This document shows positions 34,351 to 42,531 of a DNA stretch of 64,000 nucleotides, one piece after another; the stretch's first letter is position 1; each line of letters opens with the position of its first letter. A program made the translations under genes and the position numbers. The DNA is from DATFDN01 sp963818885. GTDB taxonomy: Bacteria > Pseudomonadota > Alphaproteobacteria > Acetobacterales > Acetobacteraceae. The notes under the pieces were generated by a model. The model was not told where the DNA came from. It ran no database searches and worked only from the letters and a program-made list of their open reading frames with translations. The stretch spans positions 1,364,001 through 1,428,000 of the forward strand of contig CAWFTP010000003.1 in NCBI GenBank assembly GCA_963818885.1. Direction: 5' to 3'.

Positions 34351-36135
34351 ATGACAACCGCGTGTAGTCAGCGCCTCGCGGACCTGCGGGCGGAACTCGC
34401 GCGCCGGGGGCTTGATGGGTTCGTCCTGTCGCGCGCTGACGAGCACCTCGGCGAATATGTCCCGCCCTCGGCCGAACGGCTTGCATGGCTGACCGGCTTC
34501 ACCGGCAGCGCCGGGATCGCCGTCGTGCTGCCGGATCGCGCCGCCGTCTTCACCGATGGCCGCTACGTGCTGCAGCTCGCGCAACAGACCGACCCTGCGC
34601 TGTGGGAGCGTCGACATGTCACGGAGGATCCCCCGGCCGCCTGGATCGCCGAGCACGCTCCGCCGCGGGCGCGCATTGGCTACGACCCGCGCTTGTTCGC
34701 CGAGGAGGGCCTCGCCCGTTACATGCAGACCGGGTTGACGATGCAACCGGTGGACACCAACCCGGTCGATGCGGTTTGGACCGACCGGCCGGACCCGCCA
34801 CGCGCCCCCGCCTACCCGCATGATCTGCGCTTCGCCGGGCGCGCATCGGATGAGAAGCGCGCGGAGATCGCCGCGGCACTGCGCGCCGCGCATGAGGACG
34901 CGGTGGTCCTGAGCGATCCCGCCTCCATCGCCTGGCTGCTCAACATCCGCGGCGGGGATGTCGCGTTCACGCCGTTCGCGCTTGGCTTCGCGGTCCTGCA
35001 CGACGATGCGCGAGTCGACCTGTTCATGGACCCGGCGAAGCTCGGCGCCGAGACGCGCGCTTGGCTCGGCAACAAGGTGGCGATCGCGCCACCCGAAGCG
35101 CTCGGCGACGCGCTCGCGGCACTCAAGGGCAAGCGTGTGCGGGTCGATCCGTCCGGCACGTCCGTGTGGTTCGCCCAGCAACTGCGCGCCGCGAGCGCCG
35201 AGCCGGTCGCCGGCACGGATCCGTGCCTGCTCCCGAAGGCAACCAAGAACGCCGCGGAGCAGGAGGGCGCGCGCGCAGCGCACGGCCGCGACGCGGTGGC
35301 GCTATGCCGGTTCCTGCGCTTCCTCGCCGAGGAGGCGCCACGCGGACATCTGACCGAGATGTCGGCCGCGGCGCACCTCCTGTCGCTGCGCGAGGAGGTC
35401 GCGCTGTTTCGTGGCGAGAGTTTTCCCGCGATCTCCGGAGCCGGCGAGCACGGCGCGATCATCCACTATCGCGTGACGGAAGAAAGCAACCGGCCGATCC
35501 GCGCAAACGAGACGTACCTGATCGATTCCGGCGGCCAGTTCCAGGACGCCACGACCGACGTGACACGCACCATCTGGACCGGCCCCGATCCGGCCCCCGC
35601 CGACCTGCGTGAACGCGCGACGCGCGTGCTGAAGGGACATATCGCGATCGCCACGCTGGTCTTCCCGCAGGGCGTCGGCGGCGCGCATCTCGATGCCTTC
35701 GCTCGCCGCGCGCTGTGGCAGGTCGGGCTAGACTACGACCACGGCACCGGGCACGGCGTGGGCAGCTTCCTCTCGGTGCACGAGGGGCCGGTCAGCCTGT
35801 CGCGGCTCGCCAAGCCGGTGCCGATCGCGCCCGGCATGATCCTGTCCAACGAGCCGGGCTTCTACCGGCCGGACGCCTACGGCATCCGGCACGAGAACCT
35901 GTTGCTCGTGCAGCCCGCCGAACTGCCGGGTGCCGCCAAGCCATTCCTTCGCTTCGAGACGCTGACGCTCGCGCCATTCGATCAGGCTCTGATAAAGCCC
36001 GCGCTCCTCGATCCGTGGGAGCGCGAATGGCTCGACTCCTATCACGCCCGCGTCGCCACCGAAATCGGCCCGCGTCTTGATCCTGCGACGCGGGCCTGGC
36101 TCGACGCGGCCTGCGCGCCGATGCCGTCAGCCTAG
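34351..36135 (+). CDS. Xaa-Pro aminopeptidase (M24B, three-domain type)
   Basis: The 594-residue protein is of the large, eukaryote-like aminopeptidase P type found in alphaproteobacteria. Two creatinase-like N-terminal domains start with RLADLRAELARRGLDGFVLSRADEHLGEY. The C-terminal pita-bread domain carries the metal ligands in LIDSGGQFQDATTDVTRT (two Asp), HGTGHGVGSF (His), ILSNEPGFY (Glu) and IRHENLL (Glu). It cleaves N-terminal residues before proline in the cytosol. ATG 34351 is the first of the frame. The stop at 36133-36135 overlaps the stop of the convergent PEP-CTERM gene in a shared CTAG. Confidence 0.95.
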   Translation: MTTACSQRLADLRAELARRGLDGFVLSRADEHLGEYVPPSAERLAWLTGFTGSAGIAVVLPDRAAVFTDGRYVLQLAQQTDPALWERRHVTEDPPAAWIAEHAPPRARIGYDPRLFAEEGLARYMQTGLTMQPVDTNPVDAVWTDRPDPPRAPAYPHDLRFAGRASDEKRAEIAAALRAAHEDAVVLSDPASIAWLLNIRGGDVAFTPFALGFAVLHDDARVDLFMDPAKLGAETRAWLGNKVAIAPPEALGDALAALKGKRVRVDPSGTSVWFAQQLRAASAEPVAGTDPCLLPKATKNAAEQEGARAAHGRDAVALCRFLRFLAEEAPRGHLTEMSAAAHLLSLREEVALFRGESFPAISGAGEHGAIIHYRVTEESNRPIRANETYLIDSGGQFQDATTDVTRTIWTGPDPAPADLRERATRVLKGHIAIATLVFPQGVGGAHLDAFARRALWQVGLDYDHGTGHGVGSFLSVHEGPVSLSRLAKPVPIAPGMILSNEPGFYRPDAYGIRHENLLLVQPAELPGAAKPFLRFETLTLAPFDQALIKPALLDPWEREWLDSYHARVATEIGPRLDPATRAWLDAACAPMPSA

Positions 36136-37389
36136 CCGGACTTGCGGCGACGCCAGCCGAGCCACCCCAAGACGGTCATTGCGCCAGCAAGGATCGAGAC
36201 CGTGCCCGGCTCCGGCACGGGCACCGAACTCGTCGCATAGACCGCGACGCATCCCGCCGCGCAGATGTCGTTTGCGGCTGACGCCTCCAGCGGCAGGAAC
36301 ACGTCATTGTTGAACGGATCGACCGCGATCGAGTGGGCGTTCACATTCGGCACGTCAACCGACGTGAGCGTCGACAGCAGAGCGTTGTCCGCCAGCACGG
36401 CGAAGACCCGTTGTCCCGCCGTGTTCGTCCCGGTTACGTAGAAATCGTCGAGGTTCGGGTTGTAGTACACCTCGTCAGACCCGCTGAACGACGCGTTGGT
36501 GGCGACGATCGCGCCCTTGCCGCCATTGGCGGTGGGATTCAGTAGGACCGTCTGCGTGTTGGACGTTCCGCAGCCGACCAGCAGATTGCCGCTCTTGCCC
36601 AAGGCCAGCCCCGCCGGCGAGCACGCGGTGATGGCGCCACCCGACAAGGCCTGGAACTTGTAAAGGGTTCCGACCGTCCCGTCGGTGTTGATCTGCGCGA
36701 CACCGCCGGCATCGCCGTTGAACGACGGCACCGAGATATAGAAGCTTTTCGTCGCGGGATCCCAAACCGGCTGCTCCAGTCCATCGTTCGGTCCGGCGCC
36801 GGGAATGCTGATATGGCCATGAACGATGGCCCCGGTGCTGGCATTGAACAACGTGCCGAACGCCGGATGATCGGCGTTGTTGGCGGCGAGCAGGAGATTT
36901 TCGCCCGGCCCAGAATACGCCATCTCATCGACCCGGAACATGCCACCCGAGAAGACCGGCGAGTAGCCGAGCTGAACCGGGCTCGCGGGGTTCGCGATGC
37001 TGAACGCGCGCAACAGGCTCGGTCCATCGCCGCCGAACAGCGTGGTTCCGGTCGGGGTGTGCGCGATCACCACGCCGTCCGGCCCGGATGTCGCGTTGTC
37101 GCCGGTGGCGCCCGCGAAGCCGCCGGCCCGGCCGAGATACGTCAGCGACGTGCCGGAGATAATGTCGATCCCGGCATTGGACCGATCGCCCAGGACGTAT
37201 AGGTTTGTCCCTGGATCGTAATAGCTGATATCGAAGGCCGACAAATCGCCGCTCGGATTTACCACCGAGTTCAGGTGGAATCGCGATATCCGTAAGAAAG
37301 TTGTAAGAGATAGCGTGAGCGGCTGACGGGAGAAGGGCCAGCAAGGCCCCTGCCGAGACTGTCGCGAGGATGGTGCTGCACTTTCTCAT
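36132..37389 (-). CDS. PEP-CTERM sorted beta-propeller-like surface protein (one indel)
   Basis: ATG 37389, preceded by AAGGGGAA, encodes a Sec signal MRKCSTILATVSAGALLALLPSAAHA. One base is off near 37280, after which the long frame continues VVNPSGDLSAFDISYYDPG. The roughly 390-residue body is rich in Gly, Asn, Asp and aromatic residues in repeating strands (DPGTNLYVLGD, NPNLDDFYVTG, DPFNNDVFLPL), typical of an extracellular beta-propeller. The C-terminus has the sorting signal VPVPEPGTVSI, a hydrophobic helix and a final WRRRKSG, the complete PEP-CTERM tripartite signal. It would be processed by an exosortase encoded elsewhere. The function of the mature protein is unknown. Confidence 0.87.
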
Positions 37390-37548
37390 GGCGTTCCCCT
37401 TAAGACGGCTTGTCCCTCCGGTCATGACTTTACCGGCCAGTCGTCTATGAAAGCGGTCACCAATGGGAGATAAGGCCGTAAACTTTCTGTGCTCGCCGGC
37501 ATACGTTCGCGCCTTGCGCCATCCGGGGGCTCCGGTGGAGAACATGCC

Positions 37549-38394
37549 GTGATCCATCAATTCGCCATTGGCGCCATGCGCGCGACCATCGTTTCCGACG
37601 GACCCCTGACGTTGCCGGCGCCGCGCGAGGTATGCCTCGGCCCGCCGGAGGCCGCGCTCGCCGCGACATTGCACGCGGAGGGCATGCCGACGGACGCAGT
37701 GCGGGTCGAGCAGAACTGCTTGCTGCTGGAGACCAACGGCCGGCGCGCCCTGTTCGACAACGGGCTCGGCTCGGCGAAGCTCTATGGGCCGGACAGCGGC
37801 CGGCTGCTCGACAGCCTCGCCGAAGCGGAGGTCGATCCCGCCTCCATCGACTTGCTCGTCCTGACGCACGCCCATTCCGACCATTGCTGGGGCACGATGG
37901 GGGATGACGGAACGCCGAATTTCCTGAACGCCACGATCGTGATGGCGCAGGGCGAACTCGAGTTCTGGGCCGAGGGCCGGCCGGGTGCGGGGCGGCGCTC
38001 CATAGCCGGAGTGCGAAAGCACCTGCTGCCGCTGCGCGAGCGCATCCGCTTCGTCGCCGATGGTGGCGAAGTCATGCCGGGGGTGCGGGCATGGCACACG
38101 CCCGGGCATACGCCGGGACACATGGCGTACCTGCTCGATGGCGGCAGCGGCGAACGCTGGTGCCTGTCGGGCGACGTCGCCTTCCACCATCCGCTCTCCT
38201 TCGCCTTCCCGGACGCCGAGAGCCTGTTCGACACCGACCGTGCTCAGGGTGCGGCGACGCGCCGGCGCGCGCTCGACCGCCTCACGGCCGAACGTCTGCG
38301 CGTGATCGGCTACCATCAGCCCTGGCCCGGATTGGGTCGGGTCGAGCGCGCCGGCACGGCGTTCCGCTTCATCCAAGACGGAGGCACCGCATGA
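37549..38394 (+). CDS. Metallo-beta-lactamase-fold hydrolase
   Basis: The 281-residue protein has the dinuclear metal motif THAHSDHCWG near residues 105-114, WHTPGHTPGHMAYLL near 182 and LSGDVAFHHPL near 206. The start GTG 37549 has GGAG eight bases upstream; the frame is open to 37489 without a better site. The 3' end overlaps the RraA-like gene by four bases (ATGA), so the two are a coupled pair. The fold includes thiolesterases, lactonases and quorum-quenching enzymes; the substrate is not evident. Confidence 0.87.
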   Translation: MIHQFAIGAMRATIVSDGPLTLPAPREVCLGPPEAALAATLHAEGMPTDAVRVEQNCLLLETNGRRALFDNGLGSAKLYGPDSGRLLDSLAEAEVDPASIDLLVLTHAHSDHCWGTMGDDGTPNFLNATIVMAQGELEFWAEGRPGAGRRSIAGVRKHLLPLRERIRFVADGGEVMPGVRAWHTPGHTPGHMAYLLDGGSGERWCLSGDVAFHHPLSFAFPDAESLFDTDRAQGAATRRRALDRLTAERLRVIGYHQPWPGLGRVERAGTAFRFIQDGGTA

Positions 38395-39098
38395 GCCTGC
38401 AAGCCAAGACGAAGGAGGCGCTGCTCGGCGTCTCGACGGCGACGATCACCACCGTGCTGCTCAAGAAAGGGCTGCGTAATATATGGATGCGCCGCACCCG
38501 CGCGCTGCGCCCCAACCAGCCGCGCCTCGTCGGCCCCGCCTTCACGATGCGCTTCATCCCCGGACGGGAGGATCTGGCGACACCGGAATCCTGGTCCTCG
38601 CCGCGCTCAACCCGTGCGGCGATCGAGGACATGCCGGAGGGCTGCATCGCCGTGGTCGACGCGATGGGCACCACCAATTCCGGCATCTTCGGCGACATAC
38701 TGTGCGGACGGATGAAGAAGCGCGAGGTCACGGCGCTGGTGACGGATGGGGCAGTGCGCGACCTCGCGGGCGTGCTGGGGACCGGGCTGCCGGTATGGTG
38801 CGGCGGCGCCTCCGCGCCGCCCTCCGTCGCCGCGCTGATGTTCGTGAACTGGCAGGAGCCCATCGGCTGCGGCGGAGTTGCGGTGTTTCCGGACGACGTG
38901 ATCGTGGCCGACGCGGACGGCGCCGTGGTGATCCCTCAGTCGCTGGTCGAGGAGGTCGCGGAAGCCGGCACCGAGCAGGAGCGGCTGGAGGCCTGGATCA
39001 TGCGCGAGGTCGACAAAGGCGCGCGCCTCCCGGGGCTCTATCCGGCGAACGCGGAGAATCGAGCCCGCTACGAGGCTGAGCGCGAAAGACAGCGATAG
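38391..39098 (+). CDS. RraA-like protein / 4-hydroxy-4-methyl-2-oxoglutarate aldolase family
   Basis: The 235-residue protein shows the RraA fold signature: GPAFTMRF near residue 45, LVTDGAVRDLAG near 115-126 with the Arg-Asp pair that binds metal and the keto acid, and GVAVFPDDVIVADADGAVVIP near 162. Family members are class II pyruvate aldolases, oxaloacetate decarboxylases or, in Enterobacteria, RNase E regulators. Coupled translation with an MBL hydrolase favours a catabolic enzyme. The precise substrate is unknown. Confidence 0.9.
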   Translation: MSLQAKTKEALLGVSTATITTVLLKKGLRNIWMRRTRALRPNQPRLVGPAFTMRFIPGREDLATPESWSSPRSTRAAIEDMPEGCIAVVDAMGTTNSGIFGDILCGRMKKREVTALVTDGAVRDLAGVLGTGLPVWCGGASAPPSVAALMFVNWQEPIGCGGVAVFPDDVIVADADGAVVIPQSLVEEVAEAGTEQERLEAWIMREVDKGARLPGLYPANAENRARYEAERERQR

Positions 39099-39176
39099 CC
39101 CGACTCACGGGCCTGCGACTCGTAACCCGGGCAAGTCGACCGCATATCCCTTGATCATCGATGAAAGGAGCGGCCG

Positions 39177-39401
39177 ATGCAGCTTCACCATCAGGACTCC
39201 CGCGAGACCGCGCGCCAGCTCATCAAGCGCCACGGACTGCGCGCCCAGGCGATCGCGCTCGAGCGGGTGCAGGAAATGCGCCTCCAGGGCGATAGTGCCG
39301 GGCTCGATCGCTGGCAGGCGGTCTATGCCGCGGTCTGCGAGCTGCGTCGTTCCGCCAGCCAGAAGGTGGGGCCGGAGGAGCCGTACGACTACCGCTCCTG
39401 A
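39177..39401 (+). CDS. Small hypothetical protein, helical
   Basis: A 74-residue product starts at ATG 39177 with AAAGGAG six bases upstream. The sequence is hydrophilic and helix-prone, with a basic N-terminal part (ARQLIKRHGLRAQAIALERV) and a segment DRWQAVYAAVCELRRS. No signal peptide or membrane helix is visible. The good ribosome site and codon pattern support a real gene; I do not recognise the family. Its stop abuts the end of the convergent TauE gene. Confidence 0.7.
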   Translation: MQLHHQDSRETARQLIKRHGLRAQAIALERVQEMRLQGDSAGLDRWQAVYAAVCELRRSASQKVGPEEPYDYRS

Positions 39402-40145
39402 TCACAGCAGCTTCGGCAGGCTGGTCGCGGCCAGGACCAGCCCCGAAAGCGTCAGCAGCAGAAGCACGGCACGGCGGAACGACACGTCGCTGAAGCGACG
39501 GTAGAGCCTCACCCCCAGCAGCGTCGGCAGCAGCATGGCCGGCACCACCACGATGAAGAGCCGCGCCTCACCGGCGGGGATCGTGCCGACGGCGAGATAG
39601 GTGGCGAAGGTTAGCGCCTGCGTCGCGAGGCTGAACACCTGAAAGACAGCCCGCTGGCGATCGCGATCCCAGCCGCGCAGCGTCGTCCAGAGCGTCGGGG
39701 CCGGGCCATTGAGACCGCTGATCCCGCACATCACCCCGCCGACCCAGCCGGCCGCTCCGTCCGCCAGCCGACCCCCCCTCGTGATGCGCGGCAGGTCGCG
39801 CGCAAGCAGCATCGCCGGGCACCACACCAGCAGCAGGATGCCGACGCCGAGCCGGAAGGCGAGCGGGTCAATGTAGCGCAGCAGCGCGACACCGAGCGGC
39901 CCGCCGAACGCACCGCCCACCAGGAAGGGCCAGATCAGCCCCGCCTCCATCCCGCGACGCACCGAGCCGATCGAGAGGATCTGTCCGGCCAGCGTGCCGA
40001 ACACGACGAGCGGCCCGGCGAGCACCGGGTCGAGCGTCCAGCTCCAGAGCGCGAGCGACGTCAGGCCGAAGGCGAACCCCGAGAGGCCCTGCACGAAGCC
40101 TGCGATCGCCGCGCCGATCGCGACGATGATGATGGTCGACCCCAA
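39402..40145 (-). CDS. TauE/SafE family sulfite/anion exporter
   Basis: The 247-residue protein has about eight membrane helices in two halves. The N-terminal segment AIAGFVQGLSGFAFGLTSLALW and the second-half repeat GGVMCGISGLNGPAPTLWTTLRG are the paired family motifs. Members move sulfite, sulfoacetate or other small organosulfonates out of the cell. The start appears to be TTG 40145, with GGAG seven bases upstream; no ATG or GTG fits better. It is divergent from the MFS gene at 40360 across a region with repeat motifs. Confidence 0.88.
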   Translation of the reverse strand: MGSTIIIVAIGAAIAGFVQGLSGFAFGLTSLALWSWTLDPVLAGPLVVFGTLAGQILSIGSVRRGMEAGLIWPFLVGGAFGGPLGVALLRYIDPLAFRLGVGILLLVWCPAMLLARDLPRITRGGRLADGAAGWVGGVMCGISGLNGPAPTLWTTLRGWDRDRQRAVFQVFSLATQALTFATYLAVGTIPAGEARLFIVVVPAMLLPTLLGVRLYRRFSDVSFRRAVLLLLTLSGLVLAATSLPKLL

Positions 40146-40233
40146 ATGCCCGCTCCGGTCGCGTTCGGATGACTGCAGCCTCGCGCGTGCCGAGCCTGGC
40201 CGGGATGAAGGTCTCCGTCACGCCATGTAATGA

Positions 40234-40273
40234 GTATTGCATGTACTGCATATGACATATTGACGTATTGCAT
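40234..40273. promoter_or_regulatory. Putative operator with direct and inverted repeats
   Basis: In an AT-rich island the nonamer GTATTGCAT occurs twice in direct orientation (40234-40242 and 40265-40273), 31 bases apart. Between them is ATATGACATAT, a perfect 5-1-5 inverted repeat at about 40250-40260, and TACTGCAT, a near-copy of the nonamer. The island lies about 90 bases before the MFS start and between two divergent genes. This looks like a binding site for a GntR- or LacI-type regulator, but no regulator gene is adjacent. Confidence 0.55.
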
Positions 40274-40359
40274 AGCTGCGCCGTAGTGTTGAGGGTGGCC
40301 AACGAAGCCGCGCCGGTTGGGCGCGCCGCGCCCTCTGGCAAGAAGCGAGGGGAACGGAC

Positions 40360-41673
40360 ATGGCAGCAGCAGCGGACACGATGGGTCCGATTGATATCCC
40401 GTGGTGGAAAGAGCCGACGCGCGATCAGTGGATGGCCTATGTCGCCGCGTGGCTCGGTTGGACCCTCGATGCATTCGACTTCACGATCTTCCTGCTGATC
40501 ATGGTGCCGATCTCGCAGTACTTCCACGTGTCGTTGCTCGCTGTCACCGCGGTGTTCACGCTGACGCTCTGGATGCGCCTGGTCGGCGCCACCGCCTCGG
40601 GCTGGCTCGCGGATCGGGTCGGCCGGAAGACGCCGCTGATGATTTCGATTGGGTGGTATTCGATTTGCAACTTCCTCGCGGGTCTCGCGCCGACCTTCGG
40701 TCTGCTGTTCCTGTTCCGTGCGCTGCTCGGCATCGGGATGGGCGCGGAATGGCCGGCTGGCGCGGCGCTGGCGATGGAAACCTGGCCTGCGCGCTCGCGC
40801 GGCCTCATGAGCGGCGTGTTGCAAGGCTCCTGGGCGCTCGGCTTCCTGCTGTCCAGCGCGATCTACGGCCTGTTCTACAACAGCATCGGTTGGCGCGGGC
40901 TGCTGCTGATCGGCGTCCTCCCGGCACTCGTGGTGCTGTGGATACGCCGCTACGTCAAAGAGCCGGCCGTATGGGTCGAGAACCGTCGCAAGCAGCGCGA
41001 GCAGCAGCGGGAGTTCCGCGCCCCGCTGCTCGATCTGTTCCGCCTGCGGATGCTGCCGAACACGATTACCGCCTGCCTGTGGATGGCATCCGGTTTCGTC
41101 GTCTACTACACCGTCTTCGGCCTGTTCGCCACCCACCTGCAGAAGGATCTGCATTTCAGCCCGGGCGCGGTGGCCCTACCGCTCGCGCTCACCAACGTGG
41201 CGACGTTCATCGCCAGCGCCTTCTGGGGAGGCGTCGCGGATCGCCTCGGGCGGCGCTGGGGCATGATCCTGCCCGCCGTGCTCGGCATGGCCATCACGCC
41301 GTTCTATCTGTTCTTCGCGAGCTATGCCGTGCTGGTGACAGCGTTCACGTTGCAAGGCCTGTTCCTGGGCGCGATCTATGGGCAGAACCCGAGCTATCTG
41401 AACGAGCGGTTCCCGACCGAGGTTCGCGCCACCGCTGCCGGATTCTGCTACCATCAGGGCGCGATCTGGGCCGGATTCGCCGGGCCCCTCGTCACGGCAT
41501 GGGCGGCCACCCAAGCCACAGGCTTCGCCATCCCGATGCTGATCACCACGCTCGGCGCCTGCATCGTGTTCATCATCGCGCTGCTGCTCGGGCCGGAAAC
41601 GAAGGGGCTGGAAATGACCTCCGAGATCACCATCGGTGCCTCGTCCATGGCGGAGGGTGGCCTCGGAGTCTGA
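40360..41673 (+). CDS. MFS transporter of the sialate/lactate (SHS) type
   Basis: The 437-residue protein has twelve helices. WLGWTLDAFDFTIFLLIMVPI in helix 1 carries the acidic residue pair typical of SHS and aromatic-acid carriers, GWLADRVGRKTPLM is the loop 2-3 motif, and GIGMGAEWPAGAALAMETWPARSRG is characteristic of the NanT/Jen1-like branch. The central cytoplasmic loop is basic and Gln-rich (NRRKQREQQREFR). Proton-coupled uptake of a monocarboxylate or sugar acid is likely. Upstream is the repeat-rich operator island. Confidence 0.9.
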   Translation: MAAAADTMGPIDIPWWKEPTRDQWMAYVAAWLGWTLDAFDFTIFLLIMVPISQYFHVSLLAVTAVFTLTLWMRLVGATASGWLADRVGRKTPLMISIGWYSICNFLAGLAPTFGLLFLFRALLGIGMGAEWPAGAALAMETWPARSRGLMSGVLQGSWALGFLLSSAIYGLFYNSIGWRGLLLIGVLPALVVLWIRRYVKEPAVWVENRRKQREQQREFRAPLLDLFRLRMLPNTITACLWMASGFVVYYTVFGLFATHLQKDLHFSPGAVALPLALTNVATFIASAFWGGVADRLGRRWGMILPAVLGMAITPFYLFFASYAVLVTAFTLQGLFLGAIYGQNPSYLNERFPTEVRATAAGFCYHQGAIWAGFAGPLVTAWAATQATGFAIPMLITTLGACIVFIIALLLGPETKGLEMTSEITIGASSMAEGGLGV

Positions 41674-41726
41674 CCCGGTGGGTGCGGCGTGCTTGCTCTG
41701 GATGCTACTGCGCATCATCGTAGCGC

Positions 41727-42506
41727 ATGGAATCCGAAGCGCATGACCGCCTGATCCAGGACCAGTTCACCCGCCAGGCCATCCCGTTCAACACCGCGGC
41801 GATGATCGCCGATGAGCGGGCGCTGGCGATGATCGTCGCCGCGGCGCGTCCCCAGGCGACGGACGAGATGCTCGACACCGCCTGCGGCGGCGGGCTGGTG
41901 GCCTGCGCCTTCGCGCCGCATGTCCGCCACGTGACCGGTATCGACCTGACGCCGGCCATGCTCGCGCGTGCGCGCTCCTTCGCCGCCGAGAAGGGCCTCG
42001 CGAACACGAGCTGGCGGGAGGGGGATGCGCGTGCGCTGCCCTGGCCCGATGCCAGCTTCGACATCGTCGCCACCCGCTTTTCCTTCCATCACTTCCAGGA
42101 CCCGGCAGGCGCGCTGCGCGAGATGGCGCGCGTATGCCGCCCCGGCGGGCGGGTCGTGGTGGTGGACATGTACGCCTCGGGTGACCCGGCGAAGGCGGCG
42201 GCATGGAACCGGCTCGAGGTGCTGCGCGACCCGTCGCATGTGCGGGCGCTGAGCCTGACGGAGCTGCGCGCGCTGTTCCCTGCGGAAGGCCTGCCGGCGC
42301 CGTCGGCGACGACGTACGAGCAGCACGGCGAGGTGGCTAACCTGCTCGCCCGATCCTTCCCGATCGAGGGCGACGCCGAGAGGATCACCGCGCTGTTCGC
42401 CGCCCAGGTGGAGCACGACACGCTGGGGATTTCGGTGCGCCGCAAGGGCGAGGCGCTGCACTATACATACAAGGTAGCGATCCTGGCGGCAACGAAGGGC
42501 GTCTGA
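41727..42506 (+). CDS. Class I SAM-dependent methyltransferase
   Basis: The 259-residue protein has motif I DTACGGGLVACAFAP near residues 50-64, motif II TGIDLTPAMLARAR, the acidic EGDARALPWPDASFD and post-motif FHHFQDPAGALREMARVCRPGG. This is the UbiE/arsenite-methyltransferase-like fold. The start ATG 41727 has no strong ribosome site. It stands just before the ABC sugar operon (25-base gap) and is probably co-transcribed with it, although a functional link is not obvious. Methyl acceptor unknown. Confidence 0.88.
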   Translation: MESEAHDRLIQDQFTRQAIPFNTAAMIADERALAMIVAAARPQATDEMLDTACGGGLVACAFAPHVRHVTGIDLTPAMLARARSFAAEKGLANTSWREGDARALPWPDASFDIVATRFSFHHFQDPAGALREMARVCRPGGRVVVVDMYASGDPAKAAAWNRLEVLRDPSHVRALSLTELRALFPAEGLPAPSATTYEQHGEVANLLARSFPIEGDAERITALFAAQVEHDTLGISVRRKGEALHYTYKVAILAATKGV

Positions 42507-42531
42507 CGGCAAAACAACACGGGAGGAAGCC

